The position numbers and the translations under genes were made by a program. Positions 21,474 to 33,419 of a stretch of DNA of 64,000 nucleotides are shown here, one piece after another; positions within the stretch are counted from its first letter, which is position 1, and the number at the start of each line of letters is the position of its first letter. Source of the stretch: Meconema thalassinum (taxonomy: Eukaryota; Arthropoda; Insecta; Orthoptera; Tettigoniidae); assembly GCA_946902985.2 (NCBI GenBank), contig OX336392.1, positions 21,054,716-21,118,715 on the forward strand, in the 5' to 3' direction. Below the pieces are notes generated by a model, which saw only the letters and a program-made list of their open reading frames with translations, did no database searches and was not told the origin of the DNA.

Positions 21474-23130
21474 CGTAAGTGTTTATTCGTAAGATTCCTA
21501 AACTACGGAGGAAAGTCAAAGTTATAGATATTCGCAAACCAGGCAAGGACCAGAATGATCCAAAAAGTTACCGCCCTATATCTATGTTATGTCATCTCTA
21601 TAAAGTCCTTGAAAGACTCATCCTACATAGATTAATGGAGGAACTAAAGTCAATCTTTATACCACAGCAGGCTGGATACAGATCGGGGAAGATTTGCACA
21701 TCTCAAGTGATTAAATTAACACAGCATATCGAAGATGGTTTTGAAAGGAAGGAGATCACAGGAGCTGTATTTATAGACCTTACTGCGGCTTATGACACAG
21801 TTAATCACAGACGGCTTCTTATGAAACTGTATGATGCCACCTAAGATTATCAACTAACCTCTTTCTTGAGGAATCTACCTCAAAACAGAAGGTTCTTTGT
21901 TGAATTTCAGGCAAAAAGAAGCAGATGGAGATCGCAGAAAAATGGATTACGCCAGGGAAGTGTTCTTGCTCCTGCGTTGTTAAATATCTATACCAATTAT
22001 CAGCCACTACCAGAAGGAACACAGAGTTTCATCTACGCAGATGACTGTGCCATCACTGCCCAAGCTGACTGTTTTGATAATGTAGAGCAGAAGTTGTCCA
22101 AGGCATTAATAGAATTGTCTGCTTACTATAGAGAGAACCAATTGAGACCAAATTCCAGTAAAACACAGACTTGTGTTTTCCACCTTAAAAACAGACAGGC
22201 AGCTAGAACCCTCAAAATTAACCGGGAAGGATCCTCGCTGGAGCATTGTTCGTTTCCAAAATATCTAGGAATTACCCTTGACCGCGCTCTCACTTACAGG
22301 AAGCACTGTTTGAACACCAAGTAAAAAGTGACAGCCATAATAACATCATAAGCAAGTTAACAGGCACAACATGGGGAGCACATCCTCTTCTCTTGCGTTG
22401 TGTTACTCCGCCGGAGAATACGCAAGCCCAGTATGGTTCAAATCCAGTCATACCAAAGTGGTAGATGTTGCACTAAACGTTACTTGTCGTATTATTACTG
22501 GGTGCCTTAAGCCCACTTCGCTGGACAAGCTGTACACCCTTGCTGGTATCGCACGCCCTGACATCCGCCGAGAAGTAGTGGCGAAAAATGAGGGGAGAAA
22601 AAGGGCAGAAAGTTCTGTTTGGACATCGACCTGCAAACCCCGACTAAAATCTAGGAAGAGCTTCCTCAGAACAACAAAAGCTCTTGTCGGGACTTCACAA
22701 CAATCCCGAACCAATCTGTGGCGTGCAAGGTTCTACAGCCCTGGGCAATGGTTTCAACCCTCTAAAAATCTACCAGCAGGTTTCACAGAGAAATGGAGTA
22801 CATGGAGATCACTCAACAGACTTCGGTCGGGTGTCACAAGATGCAAAAGCAACTTAATGAAATGGGGTTTCCAAGTGGAGTCACCGTTTGTGAATGTGGA
22901 ACAACGCAGACGTCAGACCATCTGCTTCAGGGCAGTCAGTGCCCAACAACATGTACGCTAGAAGACCTGTTACGTGCCATAGAGGTCGCCAACTTCTGGG
23001 CGGCTATAGTTTGAACAAATTGAAATGTAAAATTGTGTATATAATATTATGTATTTATTGTATATTTAATTTCACACTGAAAGTGTTTCTGCCACGAATG
23101 AATGAATGAATGAATGAATGACTGGAAATT
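21474..23130 (+). pseudogene. LINE reverse transcriptase, 5'-truncated, with (GAAT)n tail
   Basis: First part at 21479-21844 has KPGKDQNDPKSYRPISML, LYKVLERLILHRL, QAGYRSGK and the catalytic block VFIDLTAAYDTVNH. After a frame change, 21866-22324 has LRQGSVLAPALLNIYTNYQP and the catalytic FIYADDCAI. The next frame, 22371-22961, has AGEYASPVWFKSSHTKVVD and the C-terminal region. It ends with (GAAT)n at 23096-23130. The catalytic Asp residues are present, but at least three frame breaks exist. The endonuclease is absent. Confidence 0.85.
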
Positions 23131-23495
23131 GAAAATGTTGAGACACAAAGCTTACCGTAGAAATAGTGACGCAGTGTCTGAGCTGTTAAAGAGAAGCTAT
23201 TCCCCCCTCACTCTTGCCTTCACTCGGTACGGTATCAAAGTTAATTGGTCGATAGAAGACATCTCCTTTAAGGTGACTTGTTCATTGACGCTAAGACGTA
23301 ATCGGAAGCTTGTGAGAACATGTGCACCTGTTACCATCAAAAGCTCTCGCTTTACCTGAGAAACAGCGAACATTTGGCAGACGGAGACGGCTTCACATTA
23401 CAGGCGAGCATAGCTCTAATTGGAACGTGACAGATTCCGTCACTAATTGAGTGCTCGATGTCATATTATACTTGAAATGAAATACGATGCTCTTT
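23131..23495. other. non-coding gap
   Basis: No motif seen. The frame at 23114-23359 is probably chance. Confidence 0.4.
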
Positions 23496-23837
23496 CATAA
23501 ACGCAGGCGCGGATTCAAGGGGGGGGGGTCACGGGGGTCATGACCCCCCCCCCCCCCCCAAACGGAGACCAAATTTTTTTGCAAACTCAAAAAACGAAAA
23601 CACAATTACCACACAAATAAAACTTAACGAATTTTAACTGAAAAACAGGTTTTTTTTTTTTTCATTTTATTCCATACTGAATTATCTTTATTGGAATGAT
23701 TATGTTCTGTTACAACTGTACATATTTACAACTTCAAACCTCTTGTATAAAAACTATTAGTTATACAACAAAATCAACTCGTCTATTTTGTTTAGCAAAC
23801 CTTGTGATCACCGAATCGATGTTTACAGTGATGTCAC

Positions 23838-25306
23838 TGTAACGTTTTCACTTTGCTCCACGTTGAGCGTACAAGTGTAATGTTAATTAACGCCCCATGT
23901 CGGTAGCGACAAGTGTAGCAGTTTGACTGGCCCTAACTGTTGGGTAATAAATGTAACTGTTTACCTTTGCCTAAGCTATGTTGTTTTAATGGGCGCCAAG
24001 ACCTCAACGCAATGTTGAAATCTAAATTTGTATTTAACAACGTCTAGCTCTGGTAGAACACCTTCAAGAATCTAATTCACTCAGATCGTGGTATGATTTG
24101 ATCATTAACCCAACAAACAATTGTATCAGGAGAAGGAATTGGTCTATATCTAATGCTACCTACTGAAAGCAAAGATTGCATTGTAAAAGAAATGAATTTA
24201 TTATATAAAACAAGAATAGCAAAATTAATAATAATAATAATAATAATAATAAGTTTAAAATTTAAATTGGAGCGTTGCGATTTTAATATTACCGATAGAA
24301 AATTACGTGAAAACGGAGTCTGATAAATTATTGATTTTACTCTTATTCCCAAGCTATGAAGTTACTGAAATATGAAATATAAAACAAAGAGAAATGAGAG
24401 ATTGCGTATTTCGGCGTCATTCGCGCTTACCACTGGAAATTGCCAAAGCATTTCCCTCGTACTGGATGATGCTGTGTGCTTCCCACAGTCTCCTGGACGT
24501 CGTCATCTCGTCGATGTTTGATGATATACTGCTAGATTTGAAGATTTATGGTCCGAACCTCGGAACCAACACGTATAACCACACTGGTTAAGTTGTAAAC
24601 AGATAGTTCTCCACTCCACGGAACATCGGAGCGACACCCACTTGCAACCGAACTAGTCAAGTCTTTCACAGATTGTCCCCCACTCCACGGAACATCGGAG
24701 CGACTCCCGCGTGCAAACATACTCGGCAAGTTCTACACAGATTGTCCTCCTTCCACGGCGCGCTGAACGATATATTCACCCGCCGCATCCCCACTCCAGT
24801 CCCGACTTCTAGCTTACGTGGTCTCCACTGATTGGCTGACCCACCACGCGATCTTCCCCTCCTCCGGGTCATTAAACTCGGCGCGGCGATGATGAAGTCG
24901 ATTTCCGTTCCAACTATCCGCCTTTTCTTGACGCTGCAACCCCGCTTGCGTAATACTTCTTGACAAGAATCAGCCCGTATCTGAATTTCCAATGAGTCAT
25001 GTCTCTCATAATATCCTAACTGACGAAACTCCGTAAAATTCCGTAATCACATAATTTTCTATGATATTGTCGTTCGTAATACTTTGCTTGATAGCGTTTT
25101 CTAAGACATAGAAAACCTATCTGTATGCTTATAATTTTTATAAAATGCTCCGAAAATATCTTAATAATAATTATAATAAATTAATAATAATAATAAATTA
25201 ACATGAAAAACTCTCTTGGCTGAACAATTTGCCGCGTAAATAAATATAGAATGGCTTCCTACTGACTTATGCCAGTGGCATAAAACCCCTCGAAAAACAC
25301 GTTACA
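23838..25306 (-). repeat. 3' LTR of the Osvaldo-like element
   Basis: 1,469 bp with perfect 7-bp inverted ends. It matches 31095-32411 plus 30156-30256 along its whole length. Differences include a 25-base-scale deletion near 32085 and a short duplication near 31785 in the other LTR. Apparent ORFs here are not genes, since the same frames recur in both LTRs. Confidence 0.9.
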
Positions 25307-26360
25307 TATTCGCCTCGGATCATCGGATGATTTACCGTGACGACGGTCCATTATACGATTATCCCAGACACGTTAATAAACCCCATCCAAAATACATATT
25401 ACATAAATGAAATCACCCTAAATTACAGATATATACACTCATCATTTTTCTTCACGCACTTTGCGTCAAAGTTTGTTGTCACTATGGATTGCACTTTGCA
25501 ACCAGTCCAATGTTTTACATATAGAATAGTGTTCCACGGATATTTCCGCCTCTCAAATTTCTCTATGTTGGAGAAATAGACATAATTAATGTGTGAGCAC
25601 TATGTATTTATGATGTCATATCACACGCATTGAAGGTGTTCTGATATATTTATATCACCATAGAACTTCCTAATTTCACTGGAGGTCCCTCCCTTATGGT
25701 GAAATTTAATCTCACTTATCACTGATCACACGATCACACTATTGTGGCAGCGCCTCGTGACCATAATACTTGATCTCTCTTTATAAAAGATGAAATTAAT
25801 ATTGACTTCTGAAAAAAACAGTAAATGCGCATTACATATAACACCAAATATTTCTGTGCCGTTAAGTTCCCGTACACCATATTCTACTTAATACTAGTTC
25901 TCAACACAGACCAGTTCTCCTCACACAAATAATACCTTTGTTCAAATTACCTTAAATTACTCACTTAAAAATCTTACATGGCGAGGCCGTAAACAGAAAT
26001 CACGTGTGCCGTTATGTATGAGTTTCATGAAGGACTGTCTCGCATTCTGATGGCCCATCTTTTGTCCCGTGGACGCCTTAAGCAAAAATACCCTGTCCAA
26101 GCGCTCACCCATCTCTTGGGGACAAATGGGAATTCACCAGCGCTACCAAATTCTGGCCTTGGTGTATCGAGACATTTTAGTGCTCAAGAGCATCCGACAA
26201 TCCCGTCATATTTCCCTGTACCTTAAAAACTCTCATTTACTTACATACTACCCCCCAGTGTGACTTCTGATACGCCTGCCTGGAAGACCATCTCCTCCCA
26301 CGCACCAAATACCACACTTACTCATTTGATAGGCTGGCTCGCCAGCTCAACATCCTCACT
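25307..26360 (-). other. 3' non-coding region of the Osvaldo-like element
   Basis: Lies between the integrase remnant and the 3' LTR. No envelope-like frame or transmembrane stretch is evident on the minus strand. No clear polypurine tract is seen next to the LTR. Confidence 0.6.
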
Positions 26361-26546
26361 TTATGACACATACTTTCGGAGACTATGTATATTATACGTC
26401 CCGTATAATCTGTTTCCCTCACTATTCTCCAACACATATGCTGTTTTGCCAATACGTTTGGAAACTATAAATGTTTCTGCGTCACCTGCTTCCAACCTTG
26501 CAAGTGGCTCCCTTAAATGAACGTCATCACGTTGCTCTACTAGCAT
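26361..26546 (-). pseudogene. integrase C-terminal remnant
   Basis: 61-codon frame ending FIVSKRIGKTAYVLENSEGN then YGTYNIHSLRKYV, the usual tail of a Ty3/Gypsy integrase. The rest of integrase and RNase H are missing between here and 26578. Confidence 0.6.
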
Positions 26547-26577
26547 ATTTCTCAGTGTCTGTAACGATGCCCTGTTG

Positions 26578-27618
26578 CTACTGTCCCCACATGCTAACCC
26601 TACTTTCCTCTGGTGTCACACCTCTACTTGACACTCTATGACCTAAAAATGTCACTTCTGACTGACAGAATGACGACTTAGACAGCTTCAAAGTGAACCC
26701 TGCCTGATCTAACTTCTGAAAAACTATATCTAAATGACGTAGATGCTCCTCAAAACTGCGTGAACTAATTACCATATCATCTATGTAAATGGTTACAAAC
26801 TCTCCTGTGTCATCCCCTAATGCGATGTTTAAAGCCCTAATTAAAGCTGCTGAACTACTCTTTAACCCATAAGGTGTTCTACAAAATTGATAAAGGTTAT
26901 ATTTATGACTAAAAGCTGTAAATGGTCTATCTTCGTTCATAAGTGGCACTTGCCAAAAACTTGAACTCAAATCTACACAAGTGAAATACTTCTTCCCCTC
27001 AAATGTTTGCATTAATTCCTCTATTGACATAGATTTCAGCTGATCTGAACTAATTCTACTGTTAAACAAACGAGCGTCTAAACAAATACGAACCGTGCCG
27101 TCGGTCTTGGGTACCGTGATCAAAGAATTAACATACGGACTGTTAGAGTGCTCAATAATCCCATCTTCAAGCATCTGATTAATTTGTGCCTCAACTGCAC
27201 TCTGATAAGCGAAAGGTACAGGATATCTATGTCCTGTGAATACTGACCTATCAATAACGTTCAATGAATGTGTATAGCAATTGGCCATACCAATGCGATC
27301 CTCAAAAACTCTCCTATTACACAATAACACATCATAGAGCCGAACACATTGTTCCACCTCTATATTTCCCTGAAATGCAGCATCACGTAACGAGTCCTCT
27401 AGACTTCCGTTCGTAATCACACTGCCCACAAAACATGGAGAACCCCGCTCTACGGCTGGCGATATCTCATTTAAAGTACAAATCACACCTACAATACTAC
27501 TCCTCTGAATATGGTCATTGAACGCTACTTCTACTTCAGAATCTCCCCATTTAAATTTCAAACTCCCTACATCATAACATAAGTTACCAGACACTCTACT
27601 TAGCCACTCTGAACCCAA
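26578..27618 (-). pseudogene. reverse transcriptase of the Osvaldo-like element
   Basis: 346 codons. The middle has IEHSNSPYVNSLITVPKTDG, ICLDARLFNSRI and the first catalytic block YFTCVDLSSSFWQVPL. The second is VTIYIDDMVIS, followed by FLGHRVSSRGVTPEESRV. The YIDD form and these blocks are usual for Ty3/Gypsy RT. The upstream part continues protease-linker sequence after a small frame break near 27650. It stops just past the RT thumb, where RNase H should begin, because of a deletion. Confidence 0.85.
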
Positions 27619-27663
27619 GATAACACTGAATACTAAATTTGGAATAACAAGACAAATCTGCTT

Positions 27664-27999
27664 CTATACATGATTATTAATTTTAATGTCTACTAAAACT
27701 TGCTTAGAAATTACTTTAGACCTCTTCCCAACAGCTGTGATAACAAAAGTGCTTTTAATTGGCATCTCCTCAAAATTTACTCCAGTTCCTTTCATTTTAT
27801 CATAAAATGCACTACTTATGCAACTCTTCATACAACCACTATCAATTAAAACATCTGTGTACGCCTCGGACACGTTAAATTTAACTATGGGGCTCTTACT
27901 AACCACTTCCTGAATAATACCTTCATCATTTAGTTCATGTAATAATTCATTTCTTACATTTAGGTCATAGGGTTCCTGTAGAATTGTATGGACAGGCAT
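27664..27999 (-). pseudogene. aspartic protease region of the Osvaldo-like element
   Basis: 111 codons containing VLIDSGCMKSCISSAFYDKM, a retrotransposon protease site of Asp-Ser-Gly form, followed by an internal Val/Ile-rich strand pattern. It lies between gag and RT as expected, and its frame breaks into RT near 27650. Confidence 0.75.
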
Positions 28000-28021
28000 G
28001 CTACAGACTGAGATTCTGACC

Positions 28022-29967
28022 TTACTTCGCAGCCTGGTTCGCGTTTAAAGAACTGCTACAGCTGGCCGTCGTACTACTAACTACTGAACTGGTCTGGTTG
28101 TTCTGGGCTATGTTGTCATTGTTTGGCTGTATATTACTACCACTAGGCTGTCCTCCTCCTTGACCCCTATTCTGGTTGTAATTATTGTCACTATAATTTC
28201 TCCCCTGATTTCCCCTGAAATCATTGTTTCTCCCTTGATTTCCCCTGTAATCATTGTTCCTCCCTTGATTTCCCCTGAAATCATTGTTCCTCCCTTGATA
28301 CTGATTACCATAGCCATTTCCTCTGTTCTGATTTAGCTGATTATTATTATTTCTATTTTGAGCGTTGGCCCCTTCGCCACCGTTCCCTTGAACATCTTGA
28401 TGCCTGGCTTCATTAGGTCTATTATTATTATTACCCTGGATCCTATTGAAATTGTCCTCATAACCCCCTCTCCCTAGTGCATCAAATGTGCTTAACAAAT
28501 TTTCTACTTGTGATATAGTCTTTACATTCTGGATACAAGCAGCCTCCTTGATCCTATAGGGAAAGTGCCTAAGTAGCAACCTCACCACATCACTTTCCTC
28601 CTTCAAGCCATCCAGATATTTACACACTAATACCTGCCCTAAAAAGTATTCGGTCATGGTGGAGCTTCCTTTAGGGTTATATTTACCACACGCTACTCCC
28701 TCACGATGCTGCGACTGAATAACCTCATTCCAGAACTTTTCACAGAATTTCATTTTAAAATCATTGATATCAGTAAACTTGTCTTTGTAGACAGCAAACC
28801 AATTCCTCGTTTCCCCCACAAACACTTGTTCTAAAATTTCAACTACCTGGCACCTCTCAATACTACCATTTTCCAACCTCTCCCCGAATTTATTTTCTAT
28901 AGTGTTCATGAACTCCATTGGGCACCCCTGTCGATTGCTGAACTTACCCAGTTCTACCTCCCTGTGTGTGCTATTCACAAAAACTGGCCTATTCTGACTA
29001 TTTTCTTGCCTGATCCTAGCTTTTAATTTTAACTCTAATTCTGCGATTTTCTCCTCAGCCTTCCTCTCAATACTGTTTACTGTTAATTTAATGTTTCCTT
29101 CTGATTCTTCTACTTTATCATATAGCTTTGCTTGTTTCTCCTCAATCTTGCTAATGCTCTCTCTATTACTCTCTCTTAAATCATTTACTTCTGCAACTAT
29201 TTGTGAGTGGACTTTCTCAATTCTACCCCCCAGCTGTTCCTTAACCTCTTTAGTAGCTACCTGAATTTTGTCAATTTCTCCCCCCAAATACTTTTTGACC
29301 TGCTGTGTTTCCAGTTGCACTAGTTCTTTTAAATTTTCAGCCTGTGTACTGATTCTAATTTCCAACTCCTCCTGTACTTTTCCTAATTTTCTGTCTACAT
29401 CTGCAATAATCTCTTTAGCCTTTTCTTCCATCACCCCCCTGATCTCACCTCTAATCAGTTCGAATTTGTCACTCATTTCCCTACTGTTTTGTTCTAATTT
29501 AGCATTGAAAGTTTCAGTACTCTCTCTATTTTCCTTACTGTTTTGTTCTAATCTGGCGTTTAAAGTTTCATTACTCTCTCTATTTTCCCTACTGTTTTGT
29601 TCTAATTTAGCATTTAAGGCATCTGTACTTTCTTTATTTTCCCTACTGTTTTGTTCTAATCTGGCGTTTAAGGCATCTGTACTTTCTTTATTTTCCCTAC
29701 TGTTTTGTTCTAATTTTGCATTATTCTGTTCTAATTTTGCATTATTCTGTTAAATTTTGCATTTAAGGCATCACTAATAACTTTGTTCTGATACATGAAC
29801 TCGAGAAGTAAAGTTTTTAATTCTGGTTGGCCGCCTACACTCCCTGTTTCAGTATCGGGATTTACCTCCGCTACCCCGGTACTACCATCACTCGACATAC
29901 TGCTCGTATCATCACTCTCCCGTTGATGACCACTACGTAACCTCATCTGTCTTTCTTTCTCATCCCC
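28022..29967 (-). pseudogene. Gag of the Osvaldo-like element, one frameshift
   Basis: Likely start is the ATG near 29967 (MGDEKERQMRLRSGHQRE). A one-base deletion near 29751 splits the frame; the rest is open to 28022. In order it has an acidic/Ser-rich head, 3-5 short tandem repeats of the NA+LEQNSREN type (29500-29750), a long coiled-coil-like region (28950-29476), a capsid-like globular part, and a Gln/Asn/Arg/Gly-rich tail with four RGNQGRN repeats at 28195-28310. I see no CCHC zinc knuckle, so the Arg/Gly tail may replace it for RNA binding (inference). Confidence 0.78.
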
Positions 29968-30099
29968 CATAATGATATACCCTGATACAGACAAATAACC
30001 CCCAAAATACAGGCACAGAAATATATACCCTTCCCCTTCCACAAATGTTATTAAGTTTTCAGCCCCAAGTTGTCGGCGACAATTGTAACGTTTTCTCTT

Positions 30100-30117
30100 G
30101 CCCCACGTTGGGCGCCA
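30100..30117 (-). promoter_or_regulatory. primer-binding site, tRNA-Lys type
   Basis: Minus strand reads TGGCGCCCAACGTGGGGC, the standard site complementary to tRNA-Lys(1,2) 3' ends. It is two bases from a TGTAACG at 30120 and 38 from the main LTR edge at 30156. Confidence 0.85.
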
Positions 30118-30155
30118 TTTGTAACGTTTTGCTAGCCCACATGTTGAGCGACAAT
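30118..30155 (-). repeat. iterated LTR-edge/primer-site units
   Basis: TGTAACGTTTT followed by a CCCACGTTG(G/A)GCG-like segment occurs in tandem starting at 30084, 30120 and 30156, with a period of 36 bp. Related CCAC.TTG..GCG motifs continue inside the LTR near 30177 and 30212. The 3' LTR edge at 23838 has only one unit. Confidence 0.7.
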
Positions 30156-32411
30156 TGTAACGTTTTCACTTTGATCCACGTTGAGCGTACAAGTGTATTG
30201 TTAATTAACGCCCCATGTTGGTAGCGACAAGTGTAGCAGTTTGACTAGCCCTAACTACCAGGGCTAGGAGGATTTGTGAAGTGTCTTCTTTACAAGAAGA
30301 AATTAACACCCTGCGAACCACCTTTGAGAGCAACGGTTATAGCAAGGCTTTGATTTCTACGGTTCTGAAACCAACAAATAATAATAGGACGTCAGTTGAG
30401 AAAAGAGATGTAAGAGGAACTGCTTACCTTCCGTACATACATAACACAACGGATCGTATTGCTAAAATCCTACGTCGATACAACATACGGACTGTATTTG
30501 GAACTTCTGTTAAGATTAGGCAACTCCTGCGACCAACTAAGGACAGTTTGCCTAAATTGCAACAACCGGGCATCTACATAGTTCCCTGTACTTGTGGCAA
30601 GGTTTACATCGGGCAGACTTCGAGAACAATATGCACTCGCATTAAGGAACATAATAGATGTATCAGGCTCATTCAACCTGATAAATCAGCTGTTGCCGAT
30701 CATGCTTTAACACCTGGCCATGATGTCATGTTCCAAGGGGTGGATGTTCTTGCCCGTATAAAGCAATATCGTTCCAGAATCATCAGGGAGGCGGTTGAAA
30801 TACGTAAACACCCAGATAATTTCAACCGCGACACCGGCTACAATCTCAGTGAATCCTGGCTACATATTATCAGAACCCTGAGAAAGTAATTCACTGCTGC
30901 TTTCCGTTTTCCCTATCATGGGGCTATAATGGCGTCCATCTTTGGGCACCTTCTATATGTTCTTCGTTGCTTTCTCTTAGCAACATTGTCGTATTCCAGA
31001 TTATTCCTGACGATGAAAGACATGGTTTCTTTCGAAACGCGTCGATTTGCAATATAATAAAACACGGCATAAGCCCAAATTTCAACATTATGAATAATAA
31101 ATGTAACTGTTTACCTTTGCCTAAGCTATGTTGTTTAATGGGCGCCAAGACCTCAACGCAATGTTGAAATCTAAATTTGTATTTAACAACGTCTAGCTCT
31201 GGTAGAACACCTTCAAGAATCTAATTCACTCAGATCGTGGTATGATTTGATCATTAACCCAACAAACAATTGTATCAGGAGAAGGAATTGGTCTATATCT
31301 AATGCTACCTACTGAAAGCAAACATTGCATTGTAAAAGAAATGAATTTATTATATAAAACAAGAATAGCAAAATTAATAATAATAATAAGTTTAAAATTT
31401 AAATTGGAGCGTTGCGATTTTAATATTACCGTTAGAAAATTACGTGAAAACGGAGTCTGATAAATTATTGATTTTACTCTTATTCCCAAGCTATGAAGTT
31501 ACTGAAATATGAAATATAAAACAAAGAGAAATGAGAGATTGCGTATTTCTGCGTCATTCGCGCTTACCACTGGAAATTGCCAAAGCATTTCCCTCGTACT
31601 GGATGATGCTGTGTGCTTCCCACAGTCTCTTGGACGTCGTCATCTCGTCGATGTTTGATGATATACTGCTAGATTTGAAGATTTATGGTCCGAACCTCGG
31701 AACCAACACGTATAACCACACTGGTTAAGTTGTAAACAGATAGTTCTCCACTCCACGGAACATCGGAGCGACACCCACTTGCAACCGACTTGCAACCGAA
31801 CTAGTCAAGTCTTTCACAGATTGTCCCCCACTCCACGGAACATCGGAGCGACTCCCGCGTGCAAACATACTCGGCAAGTTCTACACAGATTGTCCTCCTT
31901 CCACGGCGCGCTGAACGATATATGCACCCGCCGCATCCCCACTCCAGTCCCGACTTCTAGCTTACGTGGTCTCCACTGATTGGCTGACCCACCACGCGAT
32001 CTTCCCCTCCTCCGGGTCATTAAACTCGGCGCGGTGATGATGAAGTCGATTTCCGTTCGAACTATCCGCCTTTTCTTGACCGTATCTGAATTTCCAGTGA
32101 GTCATGTCTCTCATAATATCCTAACTGACGAAACTCCGTAAAATTCCGTAATCACATAATTTTCTATGATATTGTCGTTCGTAATACTTTGCTTGATAGC
32201 GTTTTCTAAGACATAGAAAACCTATCCGTATGCTTATAATTTTTATAAAATGCTCCGAAAATATCTTAATAATAATTATAATAAATTAATAATAATAATA
32301 AATTAACATGAAAAACTCTCTTGGCTGAACAATTTGCCGCGTAAATAAATATAGAATGGCTTCCTACTGACTTATGCCAGTGGCATAAAACACCTCGAAA
32401 AACACATTACA
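30156..32411 (-). repeat. 5' LTR of the Osvaldo-like element, interrupted
   Basis: Two pieces, 30156-30256 and 31095-32411, together about 1,418 bp, match the 3' LTR. The gap is filled by the Penelope-like fragment. Inner edge TGTAACG at 30156; outer edge CATTACA, one mismatch from the expected CGTTACA. Confidence 0.88.
30257..31094 (+). mobile_element. Penelope-like element, 3' part with GIY-YIG endonuclease
   Basis: The frame at 30281-30889 (202 codons, intact) contains LQEEINTLRTTFESNGYSK, then GIYIVPCTCGKVYIGQTSRT with the GIY and YIG elements, RIKEHNRC, and KSAVADHALTPGHD with a catalytic-type Glu region in IREAVEIRKHPDNFNRD. This is the C-terminal GIY-YIG domain of Penelope-like elements, with the Cys-x-Cys-Gly motif known for that group. 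The reverse transcriptase is truncated away. The 3' part contains TTTCGAAACGCGTCG, a usual Penelope 3' motif. It lies inside the 5' LTR, replacing about 7 bp (TGTTGGG in the other LTR). Confidence 0.88.
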
Positions 32412-32802
32412 TCACGATGAATGTGCAGCAATGCACGGATAGGAAACTGGGGCTTTTTTCGCACCAAAAATTTTTGCCGACGTCCAAACCGCAAGCTTGG
32501 TTGGCAATTTAAGCTGTGACTTTCTCCCTTTGTCGGTACCAACTCGACTTGCCGAAACTGTAACGTACCTTGATCCTTTTCTCGAAGCTCGATGTAAAAG
32601 TCGCAAAACACGCCGTTGCAATTTGTACGAATATTTTTGGTGCGCTAAACGCATCAAATTTCTATCCATGTAGCTTGCAAAAAAATTGGTCTGGTTTTGT
32701 ACCTTTGGTTATTTTAAGATTGCGTTTTTAGTGATACCATTTTTCTTAACATTTTCGATTCTCTGATCCCCCCCCCGCAAAGCCAAACCAAATGCATAAA
32801 CG

Positions 32803-33419
32803 CGCAGTGGCTCACAATCCCGTCGACCTTCTTTGGTCAACTCTTGTTATCTTCCGACGCCAACGGCATTAGGGTATCCGAGGCCTACAGTCCAGCCGGC
32901 TCTGACATTTCTCATGAGGGAGGGAGACAGCGTTGCCAGTTCTGAACCGCGAGATATAAAACAACGTGGGCTACATACAATATTTCACATGTTTTAAATG
33001 AATTCTGACCATATTACTAAAGTAATATAACTACACACAGTTAACCGGTAAGTGTGCACACACAAGACAATAAAACAACAAACCTCCACTAACACGAAGA
33101 GCAACAGAAGAGAGCCTTGGCAACATCGAGCTAAATTTAAAGACCGGCTTACCGGGAAAACCAGTGATTGGTTCAGGCGACAACATTCTTCATGGTAGTA
33201 AGTGACTTCGCCAACATAGGCGGAATTCCACTGCGATCGAAGAATCTAGGTTTTGTAACCGCAAATTGTCGGAATAGCAAAATGATGCATAAAATTGCAA
33301 CTGGACTGTGGGTCCTCCACGTTACATAATGAAGACGCTAGAGAAGAATTATAATGATGGCAAGTTTCAAGGTTCTATTAATAGCGGTACGTTGGCTCTA
33401 CCCCCCTTCGCCCACCATC
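32803..33419. other. non-coding gap
   Basis: No gene or named repeat seen. Includes sequence around 32860-32900 (TATCCGAGGC) also found near 10500-10510, so a scrap of the LINE-related repeat may be present. Confidence 0.4.

Larger units (their letters stand above)
23838..32411 (-). mobile_element. Osvaldo-like Ty3/Gypsy LTR retrotransposon
   Basis: LTRs start TGTAACG and end CGTTACA, with 4-bp target duplication TCAC (23834-23837, 32412-32415). Minus-strand order is 5' LTR, tRNA-Lys primer site, gag, protease, RT, integrase remnant, about 1 kb of non-coding sequence, 3' LTR. LTRs of about 1.45 kb plus a tRNA-Lys site and this RT type fit the Osvaldo group; that placement is inference. RNase H and most of integrase are deleted near 26550-26580. 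The 5' LTR is split by a Penelope-like fragment. Confidence 0.82.
23504..32794. mobile_element. hAT-like shell split by an LTR element
   Basis: An exact 8-bp direct repeat CATAAACG occurs at 23496-23503 and 32795-32802. The left inner end, CAGGCGCGGATTCAAGGGGG, is a typical hAT terminus. The right end has a C-run in the mirrored place but matches poorly beyond CA. What remains of the shell is 23504-23837 and 32416-32794, about 710 bp. No transposase domain was recognised; the minus-strand frame at 32412-32669 is basic and unassigned. Confidence 0.6.

Noticed and set aside
24077..24992. ORFs repeated at 24077-24992 and 31226-32020 as a gene pair
   Set aside because: They lie in the two LTRs of one retrotransposon and so are duplicated non-coding LTR sequence.
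25307..26360. Envelope gene in the Osvaldo-like element
   Set aside because: No minus-strand frame with signal, cleavage or transmembrane features is present in this region.
29268..29753. 161-codon plus-strand frame with LFSLLFCSNLA repeats resembling a membrane protein
   Set aside because: It is the antisense of the tandem repeats in the Gag head on the minus strand.
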